DNA of 64,000 bases from DASUPK01 sp963815045 (GTDB lineage: Bacteria; Actinomycetota; Thermoleophilia; Solirubrobacterales; 70-9). This document shows, one piece after another, positions 6,622-14,551 of the stretch (position 1 is the first letter of the stretch; each line of letters starts with the position of its first letter). Location: positions 620,001-684,000 of the forward strand of contig CAWFET010000002.1 of assembly GCA_963815045.1 (NCBI GenBank). The letters run 5' to 3'. The notes under the pieces were generated by a model that saw nothing but the letters and a program-made list of their open reading frames with translations, ran no database searches and was not told where the DNA came from. Made by a program: the position numbers and the translations under genes.

Positions 6622-9336
6622 GTGGGCGTGACCGCAGGGCCCGATACGACCGAGGCACAGCTTCAGAAGCTGCTCGACGAGCAGGCGGCGCTGCGCCGCG
6701 TCGCCATGTTCGTCGCCGCCGCCTCCGAGCCGGCGACCGTGTTCGAGCGCGTGTGCGCAGAGGTAGGTTCGCTGTTCGAGGTCGAGAGCACGAACCTATT
6801 CCGCTTCGAGGGTGACGGCACGGCCACCGTCACCGGCCACTGGCCCCTCGGGGCCGCCCCCGTCCTCAGCACGGGCGAGAACGTGAAGCTCGAGGGCGAG
6901 ACCTCGACGGTCAAGCTCAGCCGCAGCGGGCGACCCGAGCGCATCGACGAATACGCCACCACCTCCGGGCCGTTTGTCGAAAGGATTCGCGCGGCCGGGA
7001 TCGCATCGTCGGTTGCCGCGCCGATCACCGTCGCCGGCAGGCTCTGGGGTGGGCTCGTCGCCTCCAGCGGCCGCCCGAACGCGTTCGCGCCGGGCGCCGA
7101 GAACCGGCTGGCGAGCTTCGCCGAGCTCGTCGCCGACGCGCTCGCCAACGCCGATGCCCGCGAGCAGCTGCAGCGGCTCCTCGACGAGCAGGCGGCGCTG
7201 CGACGCGTCGCGACCCTGGTCGCACGTGATCCGGAGCCGACCGAGGTGTTCGAGTGCGTTTGCGAGGAGTTGGGGATGGTGCTCGGGGGCGAGGCCACGA
7301 ACCTGATGCGCATCGAGCCCCACGGTACGCAGGCGTTTGTGGCCGGATGGAACCCTCCAGGCGTGACCATCGCGCTCCCGGTCGGCATGGAGTTCCCGCT
7401 GGAAGGCGACACCGCTCTGCCGCGAATGATGCGAAGCGGCGAAGCCCAGCGGATCGACGACTACGCCGACTTCAGCGGCATCCGTGCCGAGATGATCCGG
7501 GCGGCCGGGATCGCGTCGGCGGTGACGGCGCCGGTCACCGTCGCCGGCCGGCTTTGGGGAGCCCTCGGGGCCGTCAGCGACTCACCCTACGGATTTCCCC
7601 CCCGCACCGAGGAGCGGCTGGCGAGCTTCGCCGAGCTCGTCGCCCTTGCGCTCGCCAACACCGACGCCCGCGAGCAGCTCCAACACCTCCTCGAAGAGCA
7701 GGCGGGGCTGCGGCGGGTGGCCGTGCTCGTCGCCCGCGGCCCCGACCCGACGGCGGTCTTCGAGCGGGTTTGCGAGGAGGTCGGGGGGCTGCTCGGGGCT
7801 CGGAGCGCGAACCTGATTCGCTTCGAGGGCGCGGGCAGGGCGACGGTGGTCGGCGGCTCGGGGTTACCGGGGGCGGCGGGTCCCCCCGTTGGCGCCGAAT
7901 TCCCGCTCGACGCCGACACGGCGGTTGGCAAGGTTTGCCGCAGCGGCCGCCCGGAGCGTGGCGACGACTACACCGAGCTTCGCGGCGACCTCGCGGACCT
8001 GCTCCACGAGGCGGGGATCGTGTCGGCAGTCGCCGCGCCGGTCACCGTCGGCGGCAAGCTCTGGGGGGCGGTGGCCGCCGGCAGCGAGCGACCGGATGCC
8101 TTCCCGCCGCGCGAGGAACATCGGCTCGCCGGATTTGCGGAGCTCGTCGCTGACGCGATCGCGAGCGCCGACGCCCGCGAGCGATTGCGCAAGCTTCACG
8201 ACGAGCAGGCGGCGCTGCGGCGCGTCGCCACGCTCGTCGCCCGCGAGCCCGAGCCGTCTGAGGTGTTCGAGCGGGTCTGCGAGGAGGTCGGAACCGTGCT
8301 CGGCATCGACGGCACGAACTTGACCCGGTTCGAGGGCGACGGGACCCAGACGGTTCTCGCCGGTTGGAGCGCGCCCGGGGTCCCGGTCTTTCCGGTCGGC
8401 GGCGGTGTCCCGCTGACCGGGGACGCGGCGGTTCCGAAGGTGAGCCGCAGCGGTCGGCCGGAGCGAGTCGACGACTACGCCGACGTCGAGGGCGAGCTCG
8501 CCGAGAGGATCCGGGCGGTCGGCATCGCGTCCTCGGTGGCGGCGCCCATCACCGTCGCCGGCGAGCTCTGGGGGGCGATCGTCGCGACCACCGGTCGGCG
8601 GCGCGCCTTCCCTGAGTACACCGAGCAACGGGTCGCGAGCTTCGCCGAGCTCGTCGCGCACGCCCTCGCCAACGTCGATGCTCGCCAGGAGCTCGCTGCC
8701 TCCCGGGCCCGGATCGTCGAGGCCGCCGACTCCGAGCGCCGGCGGCTCGAGCGAAACCTTCACGACGGCGCCCAACAGCGCCTCGTCTCACTCGCGCTCG
8801 CTCTTCGGCTGGCGGGCAGGGACGTCGATCGTGATCCCGAGGCGGCGCGGCGACGACTTGAGGGCGCCGAAGCCCAGCTCGGGCAGGCGCTCGAGGAGTT
8901 GCGCGAGCTCGCGCGCGGGATCCACCCGGCGGTCCTCACGGACCGCGGGTTGGCGGCCGCGCTCGAGGCGTTGGCGACGGCCGCCCCGCTGCCGGTCGAG
9001 CTGGAGGACGTGCCGGCGCCGACGCTGCCGCCGGGGATCGAGGCGGCGACCTATTACCTCGTCGCCGAGGGAGTCGCCAACGCGGCCAAGCACGCCCGAG
9101 CGTCCGTCGTCACCGTCCGCGTCGGCCGCGATGAGAGGCGGGCGCGGATCGAGATCTGCGACGACGGCGTCGGCGGCGCCAGTACGCCGTCGGGCGGTGG
9201 GCTCAGCGGCCTCGCCGACCGCGTCGAGGCGCTTGGGGGGCGGCTCGAGATCGTCAGCCCGCCGGCGCGGGGCACGAGCCTGGTGGCCGAGATCCCGTTT
9301 GCCCCGGTGGCCAGCGCTCGCGAGCGGCGCATCTAG
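6622..9336 (+). CDS. Soluble histidine kinase with four tandem GAF domains
   Basis: A 904-residue cytoplasmic sensor kinase with no membrane segment. Four near-copies of a unit of about 170 residues make up residues 11-688, each beginning EQAxLRRVAxxVA and containing a short coiled-coil linker plus a GAF domain (FERVCEEVG, SGRPER, AAPxTVAGxLWG, FAELVAxAxA). HisKA_3 follows with NLHDGAQQR (His 714), then HATPase_c (N box EGVANAAKHA, G box DDGVGG). The linker and the kinase half closely resemble the first kinase of the island. The start is GTG at 6622; an in-frame GTG at 6628 is an alternative. GAF domains often bind cyclic nucleotides, haem or small ligands; which applies here cannot be read from the sequence. 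Confidence 0.92.
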   Translation: MGVTAGPDTTEAQLQKLLDEQAALRRVAMFVAAASEPATVFERVCAEVGSLFEVESTNLFRFEGDGTATVTGHWPLGAAPVLSTGENVKLEGETSTVKLSRSGRPERIDEYATTSGPFVERIRAAGIASSVAAPITVAGRLWGGLVASSGRPNAFAPGAENRLASFAELVADALANADAREQLQRLLDEQAALRRVATLVARDPEPTEVFECVCEELGMVLGGEATNLMRIEPHGTQAFVAGWNPPGVTIALPVGMEFPLEGDTALPRMMRSGEAQRIDDYADFSGIRAEMIRAAGIASAVTAPVTVAGRLWGALGAVSDSPYGFPPRTEERLASFAELVALALANTDAREQLQHLLEEQAGLRRVAVLVARGPDPTAVFERVCEEVGGLLGARSANLIRFEGAGRATVVGGSGLPGAAGPPVGAEFPLDADTAVGKVCRSGRPERGDDYTELRGDLADLLHEAGIVSAVAAPVTVGGKLWGAVAAGSERPDAFPPREEHRLAGFAELVADAIASADARERLRKLHDEQAALRRVATLVAREPEPSEVFERVCEEVGTVLGIDGTNLTRFEGDGTQTVLAGWSAPGVPVFPVGGGVPLTGDAAVPKVSRSGRPERVDDYADVEGELAERIRAVGIASSVAAPITVAGELWGAIVATTGRRRAFPEYTEQRVASFAELVAHALANVDARQELAASRARIVEAADSERRRLERNLHDGAQQRLVSLALALRLAGRDVDRDPEAARRRLEGAEAQLGQALEELRELARGIHPAVLTDRGLAAALEALATAAPLPVELEDVPAPTLPPGIEAATYYLVAEGVANAAKHARASVVTVRVGRDERRARIEICDDGVGGASTPSGGGLSGLADRVEALGGRLEIVSPPARGTSLVAEIPFAPVASARERRI
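6652..8685 (+). repeat. Four-fold in-gene tandem repeat (GAF units)
   Basis: Units at 6652-7161, 7162-7671, 7672-8178 and 8179-8685 encode 170, 170, 169 and 169 residues. The nearly equal lengths and shared phase show successive in-frame duplication of one linker-GAF block. Confidence 0.88.
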
Positions 9337-9395
9337 GCCACGTGCTCGCCGTCCTCACCTGCCTGCGGTCGGGTTAGCCGAACCCCGGGACGCCA
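9337..9395 (+). pseudogene. Tail of a lost second response regulator (duplication scar)
   Basis: Directly after the kinase stop (TAG 9334-9336) the sequence encodes VLAVLTCLRSG and a stop, matching the last residues of the LuxR-type regulator (VLAVLTYLRSG). The match continues into the non-coding bases that follow the original stop. A copy of the regulator's end therefore sits here without its body, evidence that a regulator-kinase unit was once duplicated and then trimmed. Confidence 0.8.
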
Positions 9396-9441
9396 GCCAG
9401 CCCCATTTTCGTGGACGCGCCCCGGTGGCACGCTTGCGGCC

Positions 9442-9675
9442 ATGAAAGGCGACGAGCTCCAGGTAGTAGCGATGACGGCGGTCGAGGTTCGCGAGCAGCT
9501 CCGCGCGCTCGAGGCCGAGCGCGCTGCGGCGGTCGCCAACGACGTGAACGGCATCGACGCTTACCGGCATGACCTCGACGTCGAGATCGAAACGTGGCGC
9601 CACTACTTCGTCACCGCTGCGGTGACGGAGATGGCGACGCTGCGGGGCGAGCTCGACGGAGCCAATGCCGGCTGA
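9442..9675 (+). CDS. Small hypothetical protein upstream of the MMPL exporter
   Basis: A 77-residue acidic, probably helical protein (EVREQLRALEAERAAAVAND, then YRHDLDVEIETWRHYFVTAA). It has no signal peptide, membrane segment or recognised domain. The ATG at 9442 begins the frame, and the stop is 27 bases before the MMPL start, so the two are likely cotranscribed. I do not recognise the family. The charged heptad-like pattern suggests a short coiled coil. Confidence 0.6.
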   Translation: MKGDELQVVAMTAVEVREQLRALEAERAAAVANDVNGIDAYRHDLDVEIETWRHYFVTAAVTEMATLRGELDGANAG

Positions 9676-9702
9676 CCAGGCGAGACCAGAAGGAGGCCAG
9701 CG

Positions 9703-12024
9703 ATGACATCGAAGGCACCGACCACGCCCAATCTCGCCGCGCGCGCCGCGCGCTGGAGTACCGATCGCTGGAAGACAGCGACCGGCGCCTGGATCGCCGT
9801 CGCCGTGGTTGCCGCTCTGATCGGTGGAATCGTCGGCACCGCCAAGCTCACCGACTCCGAGCAGGGAACCGGCGAGACCGCGCGCGGCCAGCAGATCCTC
9901 GCCGACGCCGGTTTCAACACGCCGGCCGGCGAGAGCGTGCTGGTCCAATCGCCCTCGCTGACGGCGGGCGATCCAGCCTTTCGGCGTGCGGTGACCGATG
10001 TCGTCCGCTCGCTTCATTCCCAGCGCCAGGCGACCGACGTCCGCTCGCCCTACGAGGCCAGCGACCGCGGCCAGCTCTCCGCCGATCGCCACTCGGCGCT
10101 TGTCCTCTTCAACGTCCGCGGCGATGCGACGACCGCCTCCGATCGCGTCGAGGGCGCGCTCGACGCCGTCGCCCGCGTTCAGCGCTCCCACCCGGGGTTG
10201 ACGATCGCCGAGTTCGGCGACGCGAGCGCGGTACGGGCGCTGAACGACACCGTCAACCAGGACTTCGCCAGCGCCGAGCAGCTCTCGGTGCCGATCACCT
10301 TCGCGATCCTGCTCATCGCCTTCGGCGCCTTCGTCGCCGCGGGGGTCCCGGTGCTGCTGGCGTTCTCGGGGGTGCTCGGCTCGATCGGCCTGTCGGCGAT
10401 CCTGAGCCACGTCTTCCACGCCTCCGACTCGACCTCGTCGGTGATCCTGCTGATGGGGATGGCGGTCGGCGTCGACTACTCGCTCTTCTACCTGAAGCGC
10501 GAGCGCGAGGAACGCGCGCGCGGCCGCGAGCCGCGGGCGGCGCTCGCGCGGGCCGCGGCGACCTCGGGACAGGCGGTCCTGATCTCGGGCAGCACCGTCC
10601 TGATCGCGATGGCCGGGATGCTCTTCGCCGGCTCGAAGATCTTCACCTCGATCGGGATCGGGGCGATGATCGTCGTCTTCCTGGCGATGGTCGGCTCGCT
10701 GACGGTGCTGCCGGCGCTGTTGGCGAAGCTCGGCGACCGCGTCGATCGTGGCGTCCTTGCGGTGATCGCCGCCGGGGCGCGGCGGGCGGTGCGGCCGTTC
10801 GGTTGGCGACCGGCGCTGCTCGACCGGCTCGTCGGCCGGCGCACGTTCCTGCAGCGGGCCAAGGGCGAGCGCAGCGAGTCGCGGCTCTGGGGCTTCATCC
10901 TGCGCCCGGCGCTTCGTTTCCCGGCACTCGCCGGGCTCGGTGCGGCAGCGCTCCTGGTCGTCCTCGCGCTGCCGACGTTCGGCATGCACACGCGCCTCAG
11001 TGGAATCAGCGACATGCCGAAGGACCTCACGATCGTCCGCACCTACGACCGGGTCCAGGCCGCCTTCCCGGGCGCCCAGACCCCGGCCCAGGTGGTGGTC
11101 AGCGCCCCCGACGTCACCTCGCCCGGCGTCCGCGCCGGGATCGCCTCGCTCCGTCGCCGCGCGCTGGCGAGCGGAGAGATGCAGCGGCCGATCGAGACCG
11201 CGGTCAACCCCGACCGCACCGTCGCCCGGGTGCGGATCCCGCTCGCCGGCAACGGCGAGGACGCGAGGTCCGTGCACGCGCTCGAGACGCTCCGGCAGCG
11301 GCTGATCCCGGCCTCGCTCGGCAACCTGCAACGGGTCGAGACCGCGGTCACCGGCGAGACCGCCGGCACACACGACTTCAACGCGACGAACAAGGCGCGA
11401 GCCCCAATCGTGTTCGCGTTCGTCCTCGGGTTGGCGTTCCTGCTGCTGCTGGTGATGTTCCGCTCGCTCGTCGTCGCGGCGACCGCGATCGTGCTCAATC
11501 TGCTCTCGGTGGGCGCGGCCTATGGCGTGCTGGTCTGGATCTTCCAGGACGGCCACCTCGAGGGGCCGCTCAACTTCCGTTCCACCGGAGCGGTTGTCAC
11601 CTGGCTGCCGCTGTTCCTGTTCACGGTGCTCTTTGCGCTGTCGATGGACTACCACGTCTTCATCGTCAGCCGGATCAAGGAGCTCGTCGACGGCGGGATG
11701 TCGACTCGCGAGGCGGTCGCGCGCGGGATCCACGGCACCGCGTCGACGGTGACGAGCGCGGCGGCGGTGATGGTGGCGGTGTTCGCGATCTTCGCCTCGC
11801 TGCGGACGATCGACATCAAGCAGATGGGCGTCGGCCTCGCGGTGGCGGTGCTGATCGACGCGACCGTGATCCGCGGCGTCCTGCTGCCGGCGGTGATGAC
11901 CCTGCTCGGCGAGCGCAACTGGTATCTGCCCAACTGGCTTCGCCGGCTTCCGCGGCTGAGCGATCAGCCGCGGCTCCCCGCGGCCCGCCCGGCACCCGGC
12001 GAGGCGGCTCCCGCTGTCGATTGA
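9703..12024 (+). CDS. MMPL-family RND transporter
   Basis: A 773-residue inner-membrane exporter of the MMPL (mycobacterial membrane protein large) branch of the RND superfamily, which moves lipids or hydrophobic compounds using the proton gradient. An N-terminal helix (residues about 28-48) is followed by an extracytoplasmic domain, a first helix bundle with the proton-relay motif MAVGVDYSLF (near residue 260), a second external domain, and a second bundle with ALSMDYHVF (near 650). A strong Shine-Dalgarno, AGAAGGAGG, precedes the ATG at 9703. A long hairpin directly after the stop probably ends the transcript. The substrate is unknown. Confidence 0.92.
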   Translation: MTSKAPTTPNLAARAARWSTDRWKTATGAWIAVAVVAALIGGIVGTAKLTDSEQGTGETARGQQILADAGFNTPAGESVLVQSPSLTAGDPAFRRAVTDVVRSLHSQRQATDVRSPYEASDRGQLSADRHSALVLFNVRGDATTASDRVEGALDAVARVQRSHPGLTIAEFGDASAVRALNDTVNQDFASAEQLSVPITFAILLIAFGAFVAAGVPVLLAFSGVLGSIGLSAILSHVFHASDSTSSVILLMGMAVGVDYSLFYLKREREERARGREPRAALARAAATSGQAVLISGSTVLIAMAGMLFAGSKIFTSIGIGAMIVVFLAMVGSLTVLPALLAKLGDRVDRGVLAVIAAGARRAVRPFGWRPALLDRLVGRRTFLQRAKGERSESRLWGFILRPALRFPALAGLGAAALLVVLALPTFGMHTRLSGISDMPKDLTIVRTYDRVQAAFPGAQTPAQVVVSAPDVTSPGVRAGIASLRRRALASGEMQRPIETAVNPDRTVARVRIPLAGNGEDARSVHALETLRQRLIPASLGNLQRVETAVTGETAGTHDFNATNKARAPIVFAFVLGLAFLLLLVMFRSLVVAATAIVLNLLSVGAAYGVLVWIFQDGHLEGPLNFRSTGAVVTWLPLFLFTVLFALSMDYHVFIVSRIKELVDGGMSTREAVARGIHGTASTVTSAAAVMVAVFAIFASLRTIDIKQMGVGLAVAVLIDATVIRGVLLPAVMTLLGERNWYLPNWLRRLPRLSDQPRLPAARPAPGEAAPAVD

Positions 12025-12037
12025 GACAGCCGGCCTC

Positions 12038-12075
12038 GACGCCGGCCGGGGTGATCCCCCACCCCGGCCGGCGTC
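12038..12075 (+). terminator. Strong hairpin terminator after the MMPL gene
   Basis: A perfect 16-base inverted repeat (12038-12053 with 12060-12075) around a 6-base loop begins 14 bases after the MMPL stop. The flanks TGAGAC (12022-12027) and GTCTCA (12073-12078) offer a competing outer pairing. There is no T-run, as is common for terminators in GC-rich actinobacteria. Confidence 0.75.
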
Positions 12076-12117
12076 TCAATGGGGGACCACTCCGGCTCGC
12101 AGATCGGCGAGCAGCCG

Positions 12118-12230
12118 ATGGAGGCCCGAGCGGGCCGATGCTGGCGGACGAGTTGGCGCTGGCGGGAATCGACGTCACCATCGTCGAGCGGCGCGCTAGC
12201 CAGGAATTGCCCGGCAGCCTCGGGGCAGCT
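12118..12230 (+). pseudogene. N-terminal fragment of an FAD-dependent monooxygenase
   Basis: The plus-strand frame through 12139 reads GPSGPMLADELALAGIDV, then TIVERRASQELPGS. This is the dinucleotide-binding start of aromatic-ring FAD monooxygenases (GPxGLMLAxELALAGVxVxxxER). The beginning of the Rossmann fold and the rest of a protein of about 500 residues are absent, and the frame soon becomes random. It is a decayed remnant and the first of several in this gene-free stretch. Confidence 0.65.
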
Positions 12231-12361
12231 AGCCCGGTCCCTTCCAGCAGTACGTTTCCGAGGTGCCACACGAGGTGCCAAACTGAGCGAAAGCAAGGGG
12301 GTCTCGGCTGACCGGATAGTGCGTCAGAGCAGCGAAATCAGCCTAAGCCGACCACCGTCGT

Positions 12362-12409
12362 ACTGGTTGTGGTCCAGGTGGTCGCCGGTTCGAGTCCGGT
12401 CGCTCACCC
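12362..12409 (+). tRNA. 3' half of a tRNA-His gene (GTG anticodon), partial
   Basis: From 12363 the sequence has an anticodon arm CTGG / TTGTGGT / CCAG (anticodon GTG at 12369-12371), a variable region, and a T arm GCCGG-TTCGAGT-CCGGT (12384-12400). The 3' acceptor strand CGCTCAC (12401-12407) and discriminator C73 (12408) follow, a tRNA-His hallmark. No D arm or proper 5' half precedes it, so this is not a working tRNA. A tRNA 3' half alone is what an integrative element leaves as an attachment-site copy. It lies in a stretch of debris from 12080 to 12640. Confidence 0.72.
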
Positions 12410-12525
12410 TCCGCGAAGCCCCCGCAATTGCGGACGGTTTCAGTCTTGGGGATGAGGCTGCCGCGGTGGCCGGGGTACCACGGCGGTAGTGGGCCAGCCC
12501 GTCTAACGCGTCGGCCGGACAAACC

Positions 12526-12547
12526 GCTGCTTCTCGTCCAAAGCAGC
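12526..12547 (+). repeat. 22-base hairpin repeat, copy 1
   Basis: Arms GCTGC and GCAGC enclose the 12-base loop TTCTCGTCCAAA. The same loop recurs at 13285-13306, where the middle pair of the stem has changed from T-A to C-G. The surrounding gene-free stretch 12410-12653 holds nothing else I can identify. Confidence 0.6.
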
Positions 12548-12653
12548 GCCTTTCGACTGATCCCTGTGCAGCCGACTGCGCTCCTGCTTTCGCGAAGGGA
12601 GGTGTGCCGCCGCCGGCCGAAATATTGGAGCGCAGAGCATGGCAAGACGATTG

Positions 12654-13193
12654 TCAGCGTCTCTCGCTGGGTTCGACAGTCTCAGGACGAGCGGATCCCG
12701 GCTCTGCCTCACCTCGACGCAGCAAGTAGATCGCGGCGCCGAAGGCCAGCGCCAGCCCGGCGAGTACCCCGAGCTCGAGCAGGAAGTTGTTGAGTGCCTG
12801 ACCGGAAGGGATCTGCTCGACCTTGGCCGTGATCACCACGACCCGCCGGACGACCGCGATCAGCCCGATCAACAGGAAGGGCTCAGCGTGGACCTCCCCC
12901 TCGTAGAGCACCAGCGCCAGCGTGTGCAGGAGCTCGGCGACGATTAACAGGAGCAGGACCCGGTCGAGTACCAGGAGCCCGATCTGCACGGCGTCGTCGT
13001 GGTCGTCGATGCCCGTGACGACGCCGTCGACCGTGCCTACGATCACGAGGATCCCCGCGGTAGCGAGCAGGACACCGACGGCGATGTAGATGGCCTCCTG
13101 CACCCAGCCGATGCCCGCGGTGACCACCTCGGGCCGGGAAGGAAATTTCGCTTGTGGCCGAACTGGCCGGGAGGGTTCGGCCATCCTGATCAT
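12654..13193 (-). CDS. PsiE-like (phosphate-starvation-inducible E family) membrane protein
   Basis: A 179-residue inner-membrane protein with about four hydrophobic helices. The PsiE-family core is clear: DRVLLLLIVAELLHTLALVL, then HAEPFLLIGLIAVVRRVVVI. PsiE proteins are small membrane proteins of unknown biochemical role, named for phosphate-starvation induction in E. coli. I chose the ATG at 13193, which has AGGGG six bases upstream; an in-frame ATG at 13184 would remove three residues, and the longer open frame upstream is Arg/Ser/Gly filler. It stands alone on the minus strand between two copies of a hairpin repeat. No phosphate-responsive site is visible. Confidence 0.75.
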   Translation of the reverse strand: MIRMAEPSRPVRPQAKFPSRPEVVTAGIGWVQEAIYIAVGVLLATAGILVIVGTVDGVVTGIDDHDDAVQIGLLVLDRVLLLLIVAELLHTLALVLYEGEVHAEPFLLIGLIAVVRRVVVITAKVEQIPSGQALNNFLLELGVLAGLALAFGAAIYLLRRGEAEPGSARPETVEPSERR

Positions 13194-13284
13194 TATCTGC
13201 CCCTGACGCGCTGAGATGTGGACAGCTTCCGCTCCGCGCGAGAAGGGACAGCTAGTGCCGAAGCCGCTCCTTTCCATGCAAAGC

Positions 13285-13306
13285 GCCGCTTCTCGTCCAA
13301 AGCGGC
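13285..13306 (+). repeat. 22-base hairpin repeat, copy 2
   Basis: Arms GCCGC (13285-13289) and GCGGC (13302-13306) enclose the same loop as at 12526-12547. The compensated change in the stem argues for a selected RNA or DNA hairpin. Confidence 0.6.
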
Positions 13307-13434
13307 TATTCCGGGAGTCCCCGTCCGAGCAGCCGCGACATCCCCCTTCACGCGGATGCAGAAGCCCAGGCTTGCTCAAGCCGGCTCGCAGACGCTAGGT
13401 TTCCCACAACGATCCAGCGAGAGGGAGGATTGAG

Positions 13435-14376
13435 ATGCGGCGACGGTCCGGGAGCATGGTTCAACCGACAGGTCGGGAACGCCGTGCCCTGAGGCGTCTC
13501 GCGCTTGCCGCATCGCTTGCCGGGCTCTCGCTGGCCGCGAACGCCCCATCGGCCCCAGCCTCCGTGACGATCGGACAGCTCGCCCCGGGGGTGCCGACAA
13601 CCACCTGCACCACCATGGACTTCGATGCCCTGCAGGCGAGCATTACCTCGGGCGCCAGCTACCTCGTCCCGGCGGCCGGAACGCTCACCTCCTGGAGCCA
13701 CAAAGCCATAGCCGCCAGCGGGCAACAGCTGACGATGAAGGTCTTCCGCAAGGTCGCCGACCCGGCGACCTACCAGGTCGTCGGCCACGACGGGCCTCGG
13801 AATCTGACCGGGGGAGTCCTCAACAGCTTCCCGACCAAGATCGCGGTGCAACCCGGTGACGTACTCGGGCTCAACACCCGCTCACCGACTGCCACCGCGT
13901 GTGGCTTCGTAGCCGCTCCCGGGGACACGATTCTCATCAATGGCCCCGCCCTCCCGGACGGTACCTTGATCCCCGGCCTGCAGGATGGCGACTCGGGTGT
14001 CTTCGGCATGCCCGATGACAGCGTGAGACTCAACATCAGCGCCGTCGTCGAGCCCACCAACTCCTTCACCCTCGGCAAGCCGAAGCTGAACAAGAAGAAG
14101 GGGACCGCAACCCTCGCTGCCAACGTCCCCAACCCCGGCACGGTCACCTTGGGCGGCAAGGGCGTCAAGGGAGCAAGCGCCGCCCGTGCGGTGATCGCCA
14201 AGACAGTCAACGCCCCAGGCATTGTGAAGCTGGTGGTGAAGGCCAAGGGTCAGAAGAAGAAGAAGCTGAAGAACACGGGCAAGGTCAAGCTCCAGGTGGC
14301 GGTCGCGTATACGCCGACCGGCGGCGATCCCAGCACGCAGTCGCAGAAGCTGAAGCTGAAGCGAAGGAAGGGTTAG
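13435..14376 (+). CDS. Secreted protein with Lys-rich C-terminal domain (family member 1)
   Basis: A 313-residue exported protein with an N-terminal basic stretch, a hydrophobic core (LALAASLAGLSLAANA) and a likely cleavage after PSAPA. The N-terminal half (VTIGQLAPG, ITSGASYLVP, TLTSWSH, LGLNTRS, ACGFV) forms a beta-rich domain shared with the protein at 27500-28330. The C-terminal domain (about residues 205-313) begins NKKKGTATL, contains NPGTVTLGGKGVKG and ends in Lys/Arg clusters (LKLKRRKG). This domain is also in the proteins at 27500 and 28335. The positive C-terminus could bind wall polymers or polyanions; this is inference. No catalytic motif is visible. Confidence 0.8.
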   Translation: MRRRSGSMVQPTGRERRALRRLALAASLAGLSLAANAPSAPASVTIGQLAPGVPTTTCTTMDFDALQASITSGASYLVPAAGTLTSWSHKAIAASGQQLTMKVFRKVADPATYQVVGHDGPRNLTGGVLNSFPTKIAVQPGDVLGLNTRSPTATACGFVAAPGDTILINGPALPDGTLIPGLQDGDSGVFGMPDDSVRLNISAVVEPTNSFTLGKPKLNKKKGTATLAANVPNPGTVTLGGKGVKGASAARAVIAKTVNAPGIVKLVVKAKGQKKKKLKNTGKVKLQVAVAYTPTGGDPSTQSQKLKLKRRKG

Positions 14377-14551
14377 TTCTCACTGTCGTTTCGCGCGAGA
14401 AGCGAGCGCCAGCGATTGGGGAAGGGCGACGCATCGCGATGAGCATCGAGCTGCTCGAGCTCGGGGCTGCCGCGCTCGGCGAACTTGCGGAAGAAGAACA
14501 AGAAGAAGGCGAACCTGCTGCCCTTGTAGTTCGGCGGGGGGCGCGACCGCG

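Noticed and set aside
6652..8685. GAF repeat array as a transposon-type or assembly artefact
   Set aside because: The units differ at many codons, so they are not a collapsed or duplicated read artefact, and the frame is kept throughout.
9355..11733. Long antisense open frame opposite the MMPL gene
   Set aside because: Composition is Arg/Glu/Asp/Gln-rich without hydrophobic core, mirroring the codon bias of the real transporter gene.
12284..12408. Complete tRNA-His gene using TGAGCG (12284-12289) as the 5' acceptor strand
   Set aside because: Too much sequence (over 70 bases) lies between it and the anticodon arm, and no D arm can be drawn. Only the 3' half is supportable.
14438..14551. Small gene beginning MSIELLELGAAALGELAEE
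   Set aside because: The start resembles the N-terminus of an AbiEii-like nucleotidyltransferase, but after 25 codons it becomes a Glu-rich run and stops. Too short to distinguish from chance.
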